Positions 7,034-16,192 of a stretch of 64,000 bases of DNA are shown piece by piece. The notes beneath the pieces are model-generated. The model was given only the letters and a program-made list of their open reading frames with translations, made no database searches and was not told the DNA's origin. The position numbers and the translations under genes were made by a program. Origin of the DNA: Candidatus Poseidoniaceae archaeon (GTDB lineage Archaea > Thermoplasmatota > Poseidoniia > Poseidoniales > Poseidoniaceae); contig CALJHE010000001.1 in NCBI GenBank assembly GCA_938075675.1, positions 25,194 to 89,193 on the forward strand. The letters are read 5' to 3'. Every line of letters starts with the position of its first letter. The stretch's first letter is position 1.

Positions 7034-9985
7034 ATGTCGCGCCGTGCAGTACGTGAATCTGGCCGTAAAAGCGGGAGTATCTGCTTTGTTCTTCTTCTCC
7101 TCTTGGCATCACTCACTGGTCTGATATCGCTACCTGGCGCATCTGCAAATGTGAGCGGTGACCTCGCACTTATCGACACCAATTCACCCGTCGAAGACTC
7201 ATGGAGTTCTTCTTGGGAGAACATAAATTTCAATGTCACCATCACCAATGAAGGATTACAATCAATCACAAGTAGAGACCTACGGTGGTATGCATGCGAG
7301 GGTGAAGTCGATGTGAACAGCTGTAAATCGAATTATGTGGAATTTGGAAGCTTTTCCCTCCCGACAATTTACTCTGGGACTACTTCAGATTATCAATCAT
7401 CGAACCCATGGAATCCGTCTGGAGATGAAGGGGTCTTTACAATCGTCTACGCATTTACTCTCACAGACCAAGATCCATCAGATGATGAATTAATGTTCAG
7501 AATTAATCTCACTCGGTCGTTCGTCGACCTCAGCGTTGATTCCAATTTCGACCCAACTACCACCTTAGCGAACCTTGGATTCGATGGTTCACAGGCTATT
7601 TTGAACACTGGAACTGACTACACTATGAACGCGAAAGGCTCAGTAACAGCGTGCGGTACATGCAACTTCGTCGCCGACATTGGATGGCAACTTTGGTCCA
7701 GTGACGGCGTTGTTCTGATTTCTGAATCTTCAAACAGTGTTACGAATCTTCCGTCATGGGGTGGAGTATCCCCCTTCACACAGGTCATGCCCGCACTCAA
7801 CCACGACGATGAGGGAACTTTCCTGTTAAAGTGGGGACTGCTTAGTAGCTCCGGAACGCCATACGGGGATTTGGAACCATCAAATGATTTATCAGAACTC
7901 ATTGTCGTTTTTGACGACACAATCGACCTCCAAGCAACTTCGATGATTCCGGGTCACGACCCCACTTCAGTGAATTACTACTATGGAGAGGAGATGGTGG
8001 AAACGGTAATCACCAACAACGGGTATGTCAGCATCTCATCCACGAATGTCGTGTTCCAAGTTTACGATCAACTCGGCGGACTTGAGGACGAAGCACAATG
8101 CCCACTCATCGATTTCCACCCAGGTCAAGAGCAGACTTGCATGTTCAATGTCACCTTGATAGGGACGGATAAAATAGTGACAATCAGTATACCCTCTGTA
8201 TTCGCTGAAGGCTCGGATTCAACGCCGGGTGACAACAGTTTGACCGAAACAACGGATTTCATCGCCGGCGACATTGACGCTACCATCACCCAAAGCAACT
8301 CTCAAGGCATTTACACAACCGGTGACCAGATTATCATGGTTGCTCGAACGGGGGATACTGCAGCGGCACCTCTCAACTATTCCTGGTTCAAAGCAGGCAT
8401 AATCAACATTGGATACGGCAACATCCTAAACATATCCGGCTCAGTTCTTGGACTCGGCGACCATACTGTAACTCTGCGTGTCACGGATGCCTTTGGAGTT
8501 CTTGAATCCGCTCACGTCGAGGTTACTCTGTTCAACTATGTCTCGCTCGACAACGGCGACCTGTTTTCAGGAGAAGCCGTCACGCGCTCACTTTCTTACT
8601 TTGAACATGAGTCGATTTTACCTGTTCTCGGCACACAATACGGTATTGGAGAAGGGAGAGAACCCCTGCTCTTGCTGTCGTTCAATATTTTATCTGTTGC
8701 GGACGATTCCGACAACACTGGACTCGACAGAATGAACATACACCTCAACACTTCAAACATACTTCCAAGCAACATTCCATTGGAAACCGTTGAATTGAGA
8801 TACCTTCCATCCCTTGAGGACAATATATGGACATATCTTGATGAATACACGAAGAACATCGACAACACGTTCGACGTTACCCTGTATGGGAATGGTGTCT
8901 TGATGATCATTGGCGTAGCGCCGCCTGCAAATATCTCCAGTGGCCCACTGGACTACAAACAACTCAAGGCAGGCAGTATTGAACTGAACTGGACGCCTGA
9001 AGGTGATGTGAGCAATCCGTATGTTGGATCTTGGAACATCTACAAACTTACCGTATCCAACAATGCAGGAACAATATTCCCAAATCCATACCCTGATTTC
9101 AATTCAATTGTGTGGGATCAACTTACGTCAACGACGATGGTAACTTCACTTTCACCGAACATGAATTCATGGACTGACCCAACCCCATTGCAAGACGGAA
9201 TTTGTGCATCCTATGCCATCATGCCTGCTGACCGGGAAGGCTCGCCTGATTTCCTTCACATTGAGATTTCAAGAGACAACTCTGGACAGCCTGTGGCATT
9301 CTGTGGCGATGCTGTTGCCCCAGACAAAGTGGTCACAAACCTGCGAGTTACATCATCATTCACAAACGATACAGACTGCTACAAAATCATGAACGATTGG
9401 TCAATGTGTTACGATGTCAACATGTCATGGACATGGCCAGACCATGAAGAAACTGGCAACGTCACTTGGAACCTCTATCGTACCGATCAAAGGCCCGATG
9501 AAATCGACATCACCTTCTTGACTCCAATTGAAGAAGGTTTGACGGGTATTTCTGGCGAAAAGGGATACTATAACCAAAGCGGCATCTCAGATGATAACAT
9601 ACGCCCATACCGAACGTTCTACTACATATTGGCTCCAGTCGACTCCGTTGGAAACCAATTGAACGAAGCGAACTACCCGACGAACTCAATCCGTGTGAGC
9701 ATCGAAGATGAATGGTGGGACTACAATCAACACCTCATACCTGAACCAGCACCTGAGCCTGAGCCGCCGTTGGGCGTAGAATGGTTAGGAACGCTCACAG
9801 ACTACATGGGGGTTCAAGAGTTCCAATTGACCGGTGCTGCAGCACTTCTTACGCTCGTAACGAGCATGATTTTCTTACCTCTTATCATCAAGAAAAGAAA
9901 GCGGTTGGCAAGGGTCATGAATGCTCGTAAAAACCGAGCAAACTCTCAATTGACTGCACAGGACCTTGAAGACTTCTTCGATTGA
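7034..9985 (+). CDS. Large secreted, C-terminally anchored surface protein
   Basis: 983 residues. N-terminal signal peptide: Arg-rich start, then FVLLLLLASLTGLISL and an alanine-rich cleavage region near ASA. The long extracellular part has repeated Asn/Ser/Thr-rich beta domains of Ig/CARDB and fibronectin-like character (for example NFNVTITNEG, YSWFKAG, WNIYKL) and many N-glycosylation sequons. Near the end there is a Pro/Glu spacer (PEPAPEPEPP), one transmembrane helix (LLTLVTSMIFLPLII) and a short basic tail. Topology: outside, anchored by its C-terminus. The start is ATG 7034 rather than in-frame GTG 7019, with a TTTGAA element 24-29 nt upstream. No catalytic motif seen; a role in the cell envelope or in polymer binding is inferred. 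Confidence 0.75.
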   Translation: MSRRAVRESGRKSGSICFVLLLLLASLTGLISLPGASANVSGDLALIDTNSPVEDSWSSSWENINFNVTITNEGLQSITSRDLRWYACEGEVDVNSCKSNYVEFGSFSLPTIYSGTTSDYQSSNPWNPSGDEGVFTIVYAFTLTDQDPSDDELMFRINLTRSFVDLSVDSNFDPTTTLANLGFDGSQAILNTGTDYTMNAKGSVTACGTCNFVADIGWQLWSSDGVVLISESSNSVTNLPSWGGVSPFTQVMPALNHDDEGTFLLKWGLLSSSGTPYGDLEPSNDLSELIVVFDDTIDLQATSMIPGHDPTSVNYYYGEEMVETVITNNGYVSISSTNVVFQVYDQLGGLEDEAQCPLIDFHPGQEQTCMFNVTLIGTDKIVTISIPSVFAEGSDSTPGDNSLTETTDFIAGDIDATITQSNSQGIYTTGDQIIMVARTGDTAAAPLNYSWFKAGIINIGYGNILNISGSVLGLGDHTVTLRVTDAFGVLESAHVEVTLFNYVSLDNGDLFSGEAVTRSLSYFEHESILPVLGTQYGIGEGREPLLLLSFNILSVADDSDNTGLDRMNIHLNTSNILPSNIPLETVELRYLPSLEDNIWTYLDEYTKNIDNTFDVTLYGNGVLMIIGVAPPANISSGPLDYKQLKAGSIELNWTPEGDVSNPYVGSWNIYKLTVSNNAGTIFPNPYPDFNSIVWDQLTSTTMVTSLSPNMNSWTDPTPLQDGICASYAIMPADREGSPDFLHIEISRDNSGQPVAFCGDAVAPDKVVTNLRVTSSFTNDTDCYKIMNDWSMCYDVNMSWTWPDHEETGNVTWNLYRTDQRPDEIDITFLTPIEEGLTGISGEKGYYNQSGISDDNIRPYRTFYYILAPVDSVGNQLNEANYPTNSIRVSIEDEWWDYNQHLIPEPAPEPEPPLGVEWLGTLTDYMGVQEFQLTGAAALLTLVTSMIFLPLIIKKRKRLARVMNARKNRANSQLTAQDLEDFFD

Positions 9986-9992
9986 CGAGATA

Positions 9993-10079
9993 TGGCGCGG
10001 CAGGGGAGATTCGAACTCCCGAGGTGAGACACCACTGGATTAGCAATCCAGCGCAATGGCCAGGCTATGCGACTGCCGC
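9993..10079 (-). tRNA. tRNA-Ser (anticodon GCT), CCA encoded
   Basis: Read on the minus strand: acceptor GCGGCAG pairs with CTGCCGC, anticodon stem-loop CTGGATT-GCT-AATCCAG, a long variable arm with GGTG/CACC stem typical of class II serine tRNA, and T arm GGGAG-TTCGAAT-CTCCC. Discriminator G is followed by an encoded CCA (9995-9993). It decodes AGC/AGU. It sits 7 nt beyond the end of the convergent surface-protein gene. Confidence 0.96.
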
Positions 10080-10143
10080 AGTAACTCGGCGACCGTCGAA
10101 GCAGTCATGAACATGACGGTTGGCACCGCACTCCAATTCATTC

Positions 10144-10149
10144 AAAAAA
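10144..10149 (-). terminator. Possible T-tract terminator after ctaB
   Basis: Run of six T on the minus strand shortly after the ctaB stop codon, the only T-run before tRNA-Ser. Archaeal terminators are often plain T-tracts; a single run of six is weak evidence. Confidence 0.3.
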
Positions 10150-10157
10150 CGCATGAC

Positions 10158-11180
10158 TCAGGCTAATGGACCCAAGAATCCGAGCCATGTAGGAGGGACG
10201 GTGCATACGGCCACGAGAGCGACATGCATCCAACCAAGATAGTATAACGAGCGGATGAATGATTTAGCGGCTTTAGGCATTCTTCCATTCTCATCAAGTT
10301 CTTCCAATGGGTCGATGTCCCAAACGGATTTCGCATACCAAATTGTAAGGCCACCGGCTAAAAATGCCCAGAGCAGTGGCAAGCCGCTTTCTGGCCAAAA
10401 AATTGGTACAAGTCCGAGAAGAAGGAGAAGAACACAGTAAACCTTGGATTCCAAAACCGTTCGTTCAGGGCCCTTCACTTCGTTCAACATAGGGATGTTC
10501 ACCTTGCCATATTCGCCTGAACGGTACAGTGCAAGTGCCCAGAAATGAGGCGGAGTCCAAAGGAAAATGAGCATGAAAAACACCCATGGGATAGGTGATC
10601 CAAGGTCAAACGGATTCATTGAGTCAATAGATGAAGATGCCGCCGCAGCCCAGCCAATCAAAGGAGGAGTAGCACCAGCAATCCCGCCTATGACAATGTT
10701 TTGTGGTGTCCGACGTTTCAACCACATGGAATAGACGAGAACATAGAAGGCGACAGAGAAAAAGGACCAAAAGGCTGCCTTCCAATGTACGAGGAAAAAC
10801 ATTGATGAGCCAAGAACAGCAATCAACAGACCAAACACCAGTGCACCACGCGCTGAAATGTGCCCTTGAGGCACAGGCCTGTTCTTCGTACGACGCATGT
10901 GTGGGTCAATATCTGCATCGTACCACATGTTGATTGAATTAGAACCTCCAGCAGATAATGTACCAGCAACAACGGTCAAAGCAACAGTGTAAACGGTATC
11001 CATCCAAGAGCGTTGGACATCCAAAAGTCCGTGTCTCGCAAGCAGGTCATGAACGAATATTGCACAAACGGCCGTTACTTGGAGCAAAACGATGACTCGA
11101 AGTTTCATCAATCGCATGAAGACGGTCGGCCATCCCGGGTGAGGCAAAGACTCCTCAACAGGTTGTTCGTCCACCTTCAT
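10158..11180 (-). CDS. ctaB: Protoheme IX farnesyltransferase (heme O synthase)
   Basis: 340 residues, UbiA-family polytopic enzyme that attaches a farnesyl-type chain to heme B, giving heme O. The first Asp-rich motif is clear: NMWYDADIDPHMRRTKNRP (about residues 84-102), preceded by the SAGGSNSIN segment. About nine hydrophobic helices follow the family pattern, and the C-terminal part has the expected HFWALALYRSGEYGKVNIPM-type loop. Its ATG overlaps the ctaA stop (ATGA, 11177-11180), so the two are co-translated and act in sequence. The product implies a heme A or O terminal oxidase encoded elsewhere. Confidence 0.95.
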   Translation of the reverse strand: MKVDEQPVEESLPHPGWPTVFMRLMKLRVIVLLQVTAVCAIFVHDLLARHGLLDVQRSWMDTVYTVALTVVAGTLSAGGSNSINMWYDADIDPHMRRTKNRPVPQGHISARGALVFGLLIAVLGSSMFFLVHWKAAFWSFFSVAFYVLVYSMWLKRRTPQNIVIGGIAGATPPLIGWAAAASSSIDSMNPFDLGSPIPWVFFMLIFLWTPPHFWALALYRSGEYGKVNIPMLNEVKGPERTVLESKVYCVLLLLLGLVPIFWPESGLPLLWAFLAGGLTIWYAKSVWDIDPLEELDENGRMPKAAKSFIRSLYYLGWMHVALVAVCTVPPTWLGFLGPLA

Positions 11181-12277
11181 TCCTCCTCATGTGACGAGAG
11201 GCCACTCGAAAGTCGCATAAAGAACGAGGCAGACACGGCGACTAAGAAACAACAGACGCCGAAAACGAGATGCAACAATGAGACCCACTCAGGGAACTGT
11301 TCCATGTCGGCAAGTACAATGTAAGAGCCGCCAACAAGAACATTGAGAATCCACAGACCGGCTGCAAAGTCCGTAATTCGACCAATCGCAGGCGTCACTT
11401 CGTGTTCTCGTGAATCAAGACGAAGTCGGGCAGAGCCGGATACCAACACGAGACCAACCAGAATTGCACCAAACCTGTGAATCATCTGAATGATGACTCC
11501 TGGCCCGTCAAACGATGGCAAAAGAGAACCATTACACTTCGGCCAGCCGTTGGGGAATCCAACCGAACAACCCTGGTTGTATTGTCCACCCGCAGTTGAG
11601 GAGACCCATGCACCAAGTATGAGGAGTGTGAAGACTGCGCCAACCATCGAATCAACTCGAGTTTTGTTGGCAGCAACAAATTCTGGATTCATCGAAAAGA
11701 TGTCCCATCCGGACTGCTCTTGACGACGCATCGCAAAGTGTTGGAATAAGAATGTCGAAGTGAAAATACTGGCAAGAGAGAGATGTAATGCCACGGACCA
11801 ATCTACGTTGTCCAACGATACAGTTAGAGCTCCGACAAGGGCTTGAACAATGAGCAGTATACCAGATAAGATTGTTGTCCTAAACACTGTTTTGCCGTAA
11901 GTCTCAATCATTCGATAGGCAAGAACGGCGTTCAATAATACTGGTACTGCGATGACGCCTACGAGCATTCGATGAAACCATTCCGAAAAAATTTCAAACG
12001 TTGTGTAACGATGGTCAGCCCCACGAGAGTCAATCTCTTCAGGGTACTCATCCCAGTAAGCGCCTTGTTCATCGGGGGAGATATCAAATCCCCATGTGCC
12101 AAAGCACTGAGGCCAATCGGGGCACGACTCGCCCGCATCGTTGATTCGAATGGTGCCGCCTGCAATAATAATGCATAACGCCATCCCGAGGAGAATCAAA
12201 GGAAGAGTCGACGGTCGTCGCCACCACGCCTGCCCCATGTGTAATGGTGAGAGCAGACCCCTTTTGAACACATTCAT
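11177..12277 (-). CDS. ctaA: Heme A synthase (COX15/CtaA family)
   Basis: 366 residues, eight-helix membrane enzyme converting heme O to heme A for cytochrome aa3 oxidase. Two homologous halves carry the histidine ligands (EWFHRMLVG, LHLSLAS; MIHRFGAILVG, LLHLVFGV). Extracellular loops hold two cysteine pairs, CPDWPQC in the first half and QGCSVGFPNGWPKC in the second, as in Bacillus-type CtaA. ATG 12277 starts the conserved N-terminus; ATG 12310 would overlap the divergent gene. Only 12 bp separate it from the divergent thioredoxin-like gene, which could serve these cysteines. Confidence 0.94.
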   Translation of the reverse strand: MNVFKRGLLSPLHMGQAWWRRPSTLPLILLGMALCIIIAGGTIRINDAGESCPDWPQCFGTWGFDISPDEQGAYWDEYPEEIDSRGADHRYTTFEIFSEWFHRMLVGVIAVPVLLNAVLAYRMIETYGKTVFRTTILSGILLIVQALVGALTVSLDNVDWSVALHLSLASIFTSTFLFQHFAMRRQEQSGWDIFSMNPEFVAANKTRVDSMVGAVFTLLILGAWVSSTAGGQYNQGCSVGFPNGWPKCNGSLLPSFDGPGVIIQMIHRFGAILVGLVLVSGSARLRLDSREHEVTPAIGRITDFAAGLWILNVLVGGSYIVLADMEQFPEWVSLLHLVFGVCCFLVAVSASFFMRLSSGLSSHEEE

Positions 12278-12289
12278 GCACCCATAACT

Positions 12290-13192
12290 GTGTCGAGAAC
12301 TCGCATCCACCTTTTCTCACTGCTGCTCATAGCATTGATTATGGCGACTCAGATCCCAGCAACAACCTCTTCCTCCACCGTTGAAGACGAATTTGCAGGA
12401 CTTTTGGACGTCGTGATTTTTGATGCTTCATGCATGCATTCTTCGGACCCGTGTGATGCAGAACATGTTGTGCATCTGGTCGAATATTATGGTGCAGATT
12501 GGTGCGAACCTTGCGAATTGATTGAAGATGAAATGGATGCACTGAACAGAAGCGACACTTTCGTGCTCCAGCATCACCCATCGGTTGTCGATGAATCCTT
12601 TCTTAGCGCCTCAAAATTGCGGTTTGAGTATGAACATCGACTTCTCTTCATACCAAGTATTGTCATTGATGGACAAGGCCTGCTTACCGGTTCCAGCCAA
12701 GGCTTAGAATTGTCAAACGCATTAAGCCTCCGTGAAACAAACTTCAGCGGTTTGAATAATGTATCACTCAGTAGCGGTAACCTCTCATGGACCGCTTCAC
12801 GAGGAGATTCAGTCAGTGTTTGGATGACTGAAGCAACACCACACTCCACTCGAAACAGAACGCATCCAACTTTAGCAACGGGAATGATGCAATTCAATGC
12901 CTCGGATGAAGTCGCTAATATCTCAGCCATGAAAGGTGAAACTGGAGGGAAAGTTGTTGTCCTTCTCGAGAAAACCGGCGTATACCGTTTGGTAACGGAT
13001 TCTGAAAACCCTACCGGTGGAATGGATGTTTACGATGGCAACACAACCGGTTTTGAAACAAAAAATAATCGAGCCTCACCAGGCACTGAAGCAGCGGTTT
13101 GGACCGTAGTTCTGATCGTATCTCTTCTACCTGCAATGTACATGCGGTGGTCGATTTCTAAACAAGCCCCAAGAACCGAAGAAGAGGAGTAA
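12290..13192 (+). CDS. Exported, membrane-anchored thioredoxin-fold protein
   Basis: 300 residues from a GTG start. Signal peptide (LFSLLLIALIMATQIPATTS), then a thioredoxin-like domain with active site GADWCEPCELI (CxxC at residues 72-75), an Asn/Ser-rich extracellular part, and a C-terminal transmembrane helix (AAVWTVVLIVSLLPAMYM) with a short cytoplasmic tail. An extra cysteine pair (CMHSSDPC) precedes the active site. Probably an extracytoplasmic thiol oxidoreductase. Divergent from ctaA-ctaB, it may reduce CtaA loop cysteines or help load oxidase cofactors. A TTTTGAA element lies 22-28 nt before the start, consistent with a leaderless transcript. Confidence 0.75.
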   Translation: MSRTRIHLFSLLLIALIMATQIPATTSSSTVEDEFAGLLDVVIFDASCMHSSDPCDAEHVVHLVEYYGADWCEPCELIEDEMDALNRSDTFVLQHHPSVVDESFLSASKLRFEYEHRLLFIPSIVIDGQGLLTGSSQGLELSNALSLRETNFSGLNNVSLSSGNLSWTASRGDSVSVWMTEATPHSTRNRTHPTLATGMMQFNASDEVANISAMKGETGGKVVVLLEKTGVYRLVTDSENPTGGMDVYDGNTTGFETKNNRASPGTEAAVWTVVLIVSLLPAMYMRWSISKQAPRTEEEE

Positions 13193-13271
13193 TTCTCCGA
13201 TTGAACCTTGGGGTAGGTTCAAGAAGAGTAGGCAGGTCGCCAAACTGCGGGTGTTCCCGTAAGTGAATCTC

Positions 13272-13526
13272 ATGGTTAAGCCAGCACGACTCCACACACG
13301 ATTTGAAAGAGCTCGAATTATCGGTGCACGCGCACTCCAAATCGGAATGGGCGCTCCACTCTACGCAAACGAAGAAGTCCTACGTGAGGCATTTAGAGAA
13401 GAACTTATTTCCCTCTACGGTCTTGAAGAGGCATCGGTACGCTTCGTTCTCGACCCACTCAAGATTGCGTTGTATGAGTACGAACACGAACTCATACCAA
13501 TCGATATCGACCCTCACGAAGACTAA
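13272..13526 (+). CDS. rpoK: DNA-directed RNA polymerase subunit K (Rpb6/omega homologue)
   Basis: 84 residues. Carries the diagnostic omega/Rpb6 core [20 protein letters not shown], which docks on the largest polymerase subunit and aids assembly. The Asp/Glu-rich C-terminus ([14 protein letters not shown]) is also as in archaeal RpoK. ATG 13272 is preferred to GTG 13263. It is not next to other transcription or ribosomal genes here, unlike the common rpoN/rpsI context. Its TAA overlaps the convergent dioxygenase stop by 4 bp. Confidence 0.93.
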   Translation: MVKPARLHTRFERARIIGARALQIGMGAPLYANEEVLREAFREELISLYGLEEASVRFVLDPLKIALYEYEHELIPIDIDPHED

Positions 13527-14623
13527 TCTTCGTTTCGTGCAGCAAAGCCGTAGAATGCGGCTTGTTTGACGTCTGGTAATGCATCTCTTTTTACAAGCAA
13601 TGTGCGTACAGCCCACAAATCAACGAAGACCCTGTACTTTGTTGTAGCATCGAGGTAATCAACACCGCTCGAACCGCCTGTACCCATGCGGCGTCCAATC
13701 ATTCGCTCAACCATTCTGGCATGAGCTGAACGGAACAAGATCATGGATTGCTCCAGTCCGACAAAAGAGTCAATAAGTTTTCGAGGCCATGAAAGCAAAG
13801 GCAATTCACGGTAAGATTCGATGAACAAAAGACCCGCTCTTGAACGAGAAACTACGCCGTCCGGCCTCAAGAAGTGTTCAGCCTGTTCTGTTGATGCCTC
13901 TATTCGGGCACGTACAGGCGCTTCCTCCCCGTGGCCTATAGCCACGATGTGTGCTATCACTTCCTCGCCGTGTGACCTCATGGCTTCCAAATGCCGGTCA
14001 ACAAATGCAGTGAGCACATCTGCGTCGTCTTTTGAGCCTGCAAGAGAACCGTTTATCGGCGTTCGAGCGAGCCAAGCAGAGAGTGCTTCGCGCAACGACG
14101 GTTGGTTTGATGTTGCTTCAAAGTCTGACAGAACTTGAGCAGTTACTTTCCCTTCTTGAGCCAACTTCTTCATGTGCAGCAAAGGGTCCATGCCACCCAT
14201 CCGTTGTGAATTGTCAAGACCAAGCAAGACTTCGAGTTCTCGCATTTGCCACGATTCAAATCCGGATGAGGTCCCAAGTTTATCCCGGAAGGCAAGGAAA
14301 CCTTGAGGCGTAAGTGTTTCCATCACTTTCCATTGGTTGGAAAGTAACCGGAAGATTTCGGTGACTCGGTCTAAATGATGGACCATTTGCGGCAAGATTT
14401 CTTCAGGAACGTGCTCCTGATTAAGCAAGAGATGGGTTTCTTTCAATTCCCGAAGAATCAATTTGAACCACAATTCAAACGCTTGATGAACCACGATGAA
14501 ATGTTGTTCGTCGTTTGAAGGCGCAGGACTGTATCCTTCGGGCCCATCTTGCAGAGAGAGCAACTCATTCAATTGAAGATACCCTCCGTAAGTCATGCGG
14601 TGTGATGGTGCGCCTTCGGCCAT
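13523..14623 (-). CDS. kynA: Tryptophan 2,3-dioxygenase
   Basis: 366 residues. Heme enzyme opening the indole ring of L-tryptophan to N-formylkynurenine. Motifs: [11 protein letters not shown], substrate-pocket [19 protein letters not shown] with the conserved His, and the heme-ligand region [19 protein letters not shown] followed by [10 protein letters not shown]. No other kynurenine-pathway gene is in the window, so it may feed tryptophan catabolism or NAD synthesis encoded elsewhere. Found mostly in bacteria and eukaryotes, so an acquired gene is likely (inference). A TAAATTAG element lies about 40 nt upstream of ATG 14623. Confidence 0.94.
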   Translation of the reverse strand: MAEGAPSHRMTYGGYLQLNELLSLQDGPEGYSPAPSNDEQHFIVVHQAFELWFKLILRELKETHLLLNQEHVPEEILPQMVHHLDRVTEIFRLLSNQWKVMETLTPQGFLAFRDKLGTSSGFESWQMRELEVLLGLDNSQRMGGMDPLLHMKKLAQEGKVTAQVLSDFEATSNQPSLREALSAWLARTPINGSLAGSKDDADVLTAFVDRHLEAMRSHGEEVIAHIVAIGHGEEAPVRARIEASTEQAEHFLRPDGVVSRSRAGLLFIESYRELPLLSWPRKLIDSFVGLEQSMILFRSAHARMVERMIGRRMGTGGSSGVDYLDATTKYRVFVDLWAVRTLLVKRDALPDVKQAAFYGFAARNED

Positions 14624-15019
14624 GATGTAGGATAGGAGTCAAGCCCTTGAACTCTTCACTCTAATTTAGTCGAATGTACTCCTCCTCACAAACAAGTATC
14701 TTGGCCAAAGAAGAGGCGAAGACCGAGCCAATATCCGACAACGAGCAGCGTTAATGCAATGCTAAACGAGGGTCAAAACTCAAGGCCATTGCGCATGAGA
14801 AGTGGCATAGAAATAAAAAAACAGCAAAGAGGGGAAGTCAATCCAAAAAATATGTTGTTGAAAATAGCCATTTTGGGGAATTTGAGCAGAGGGTTAGTCT
14901 TTCTTTTGGAAGCGAGTGGCCGATTTGAATAAAATGAAGTCGTTTTGTAAAAGCGAAAAGATTGCTCTACAATAGAAACCCATGAGAACACTCATATCAC
15001 ACATACTTGACCCCTCGAC
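14624..15019. other. Divergent intergenic region (kynA / purP), no gene seen
   Basis: About 400 bp, A/T-rich in its right half, between two divergent genes. The longest internal reading frame (minus, 14773-14991) has no recognisable product. On the plus strand TCATATCA (14992-14999) lies about 25 nt before the purP ATG and may be its TATA element. I see no tRNA, clear hairpin or repeat. Confidence 0.5.
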
Positions 15020-16132
15020 ATGGGCGTAGATTCAGATACACTGGCGGAGTGGCTCGCAGACTACGACCGTGACAACATCACTATTGGTGTCGTTGCATCT
15101 CACTCATCGTTGCAGATCTTGCATGGAGCCCGAAAGGAAGGTTTCCGCACACTAGGAATCGCAGTTGGTGAAAACCGCAGGCGTTTTTACAAGGCATTCC
15201 CAGGCGCAGAACCTGACGAATGGTTAATGTTGGAAAACTACAGAGAAATGCTCGACCATGCCGAGTGGTTCCGAGAACGTAATGTCGTTATTATCCCTCA
15301 CGGCTCGTTGGTGGAGTACCTTGGTTCTTCGAATTTCCGTGAACTTCAAGTTCCAACTTTTGGCAACAGAGGAATCTTGCACTGGGAAAGCAGCAGGGAA
15401 CGTCAACGCCAGTGGCTCGAAGCCGGCGGATGTACAATGCCAAAAGTTCTCGAAGACCCTCACGACATCGACGGCCCTGTCATCGTGAAGTATGCAGGCG
15501 CAAAGGGTGGTCGTGGATACTTTATTGCTAGGAATTACCGTGACTTCCGCAGAAATGTCGACATTGAAGAAGAGTTTACGATTCAAGAGTATGTTCTTGG
15601 TTGCAGATACTATCTTCACTTCTTTTTCGACCCTACAGCTACCGATGGATTCCAGGTCCAAGGCAAAGGTAGCCGTGCTGGAACGAACCTAGGGCGCCTC
15701 GAATTGCTTTCAATGGACAGAAGAGACGAGTCAAACGTCGATGAGTTCTACAAACTCGGATCACTGCGTGATTTGCGTGAGATGGAACTTGAACCATCGT
15801 TTGTGGTCACAGGCAACCAACCTGTGGTCATCCGCGAATCACTCCTGCCTCGCGCATTCGAGATGGCAGAAGGTACCGTCGCAGAGTCATTCGAACTTGA
15901 AGAAGGAAGCCGTGGTATGATTGGACCTTTCTGCCTTGAGACCATTGTCACCGATGCTCTTGAGTTCAAAGTGTTCGAAATTAGCGCACGAATCGTTGCT
16001 GGTTCAAACCCCTTCGTCGGAGGCTCTCCTTATTCAGACATCAATGAAGAAAGAATGTCCACCGGTCGACGCATTGCTCGGTCCATCCGCAAAGCGAGCG
16101 AAAACGATTGCCTCATTGACATTCTCTCCTGA
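15020..16132 (+). CDS. purP: 5-formaminoimidazole-4-carboxamide ribotide synthetase
   Basis: 370 residues. ATP-grasp ligase that makes FAICAR from AICAR, formate and ATP, the archaeal replacement for the AICAR transformylase activity of PurH. Visible: N-terminal ITIGVVASHSSLQILHGARKEG, the ATP-grasp lysine strand PVIVKYAGAKGGRGYFIA, the strand EEFTIQEYVLGCRYYLHFFF, and the C-terminal catalytic region FKVFEISARIVAGSNPF. Length is normal for the family. Monocistronic, with no purine genes next to it. Good evidence of an archaeal host. Confidence 0.96.
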   Translation: MGVDSDTLAEWLADYDRDNITIGVVASHSSLQILHGARKEGFRTLGIAVGENRRRFYKAFPGAEPDEWLMLENYREMLDHAEWFRERNVVIIPHGSLVEYLGSSNFRELQVPTFGNRGILHWESSRERQRQWLEAGGCTMPKVLEDPHDIDGPVIVKYAGAKGGRGYFIARNYRDFRRNVDIEEEFTIQEYVLGCRYYLHFFFDPTATDGFQVQGKGSRAGTNLGRLELLSMDRRDESNVDEFYKLGSLRDLREMELEPSFVVTGNQPVVIRESLLPRAFEMAEGTVAESFELEEGSRGMIGPFCLETIVTDALEFKVFEISARIVAGSNPFVGGSPYSDINEERMSTGRRIARSIRKASENDCLIDILS

Positions 16133-16144
16133 GAATAGATGGTG

Positions 16145-16157
16145 TCCCGTGGCGGGA
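16145..16157. other. Small inverted repeat between convergent genes
   Basis: TCCCG-TGG-CGGGA in the 60-bp gap between convergent purP and the EF-hand gene. It could help end either transcript, but no T-tract follows on either strand. Confidence 0.3.
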
Positions 16158-16192
16158 TGTGTAGAGCCTTCACATCACATCGGTGAAGTATT

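Noticed and set aside
14773..14991. 72-residue minus-strand reading frame in the kynA/purP gap
   Set aside because: Unusual composition, no recognisable domain, no clear ribosome-binding site; more likely chance in A/T-rich DNA.
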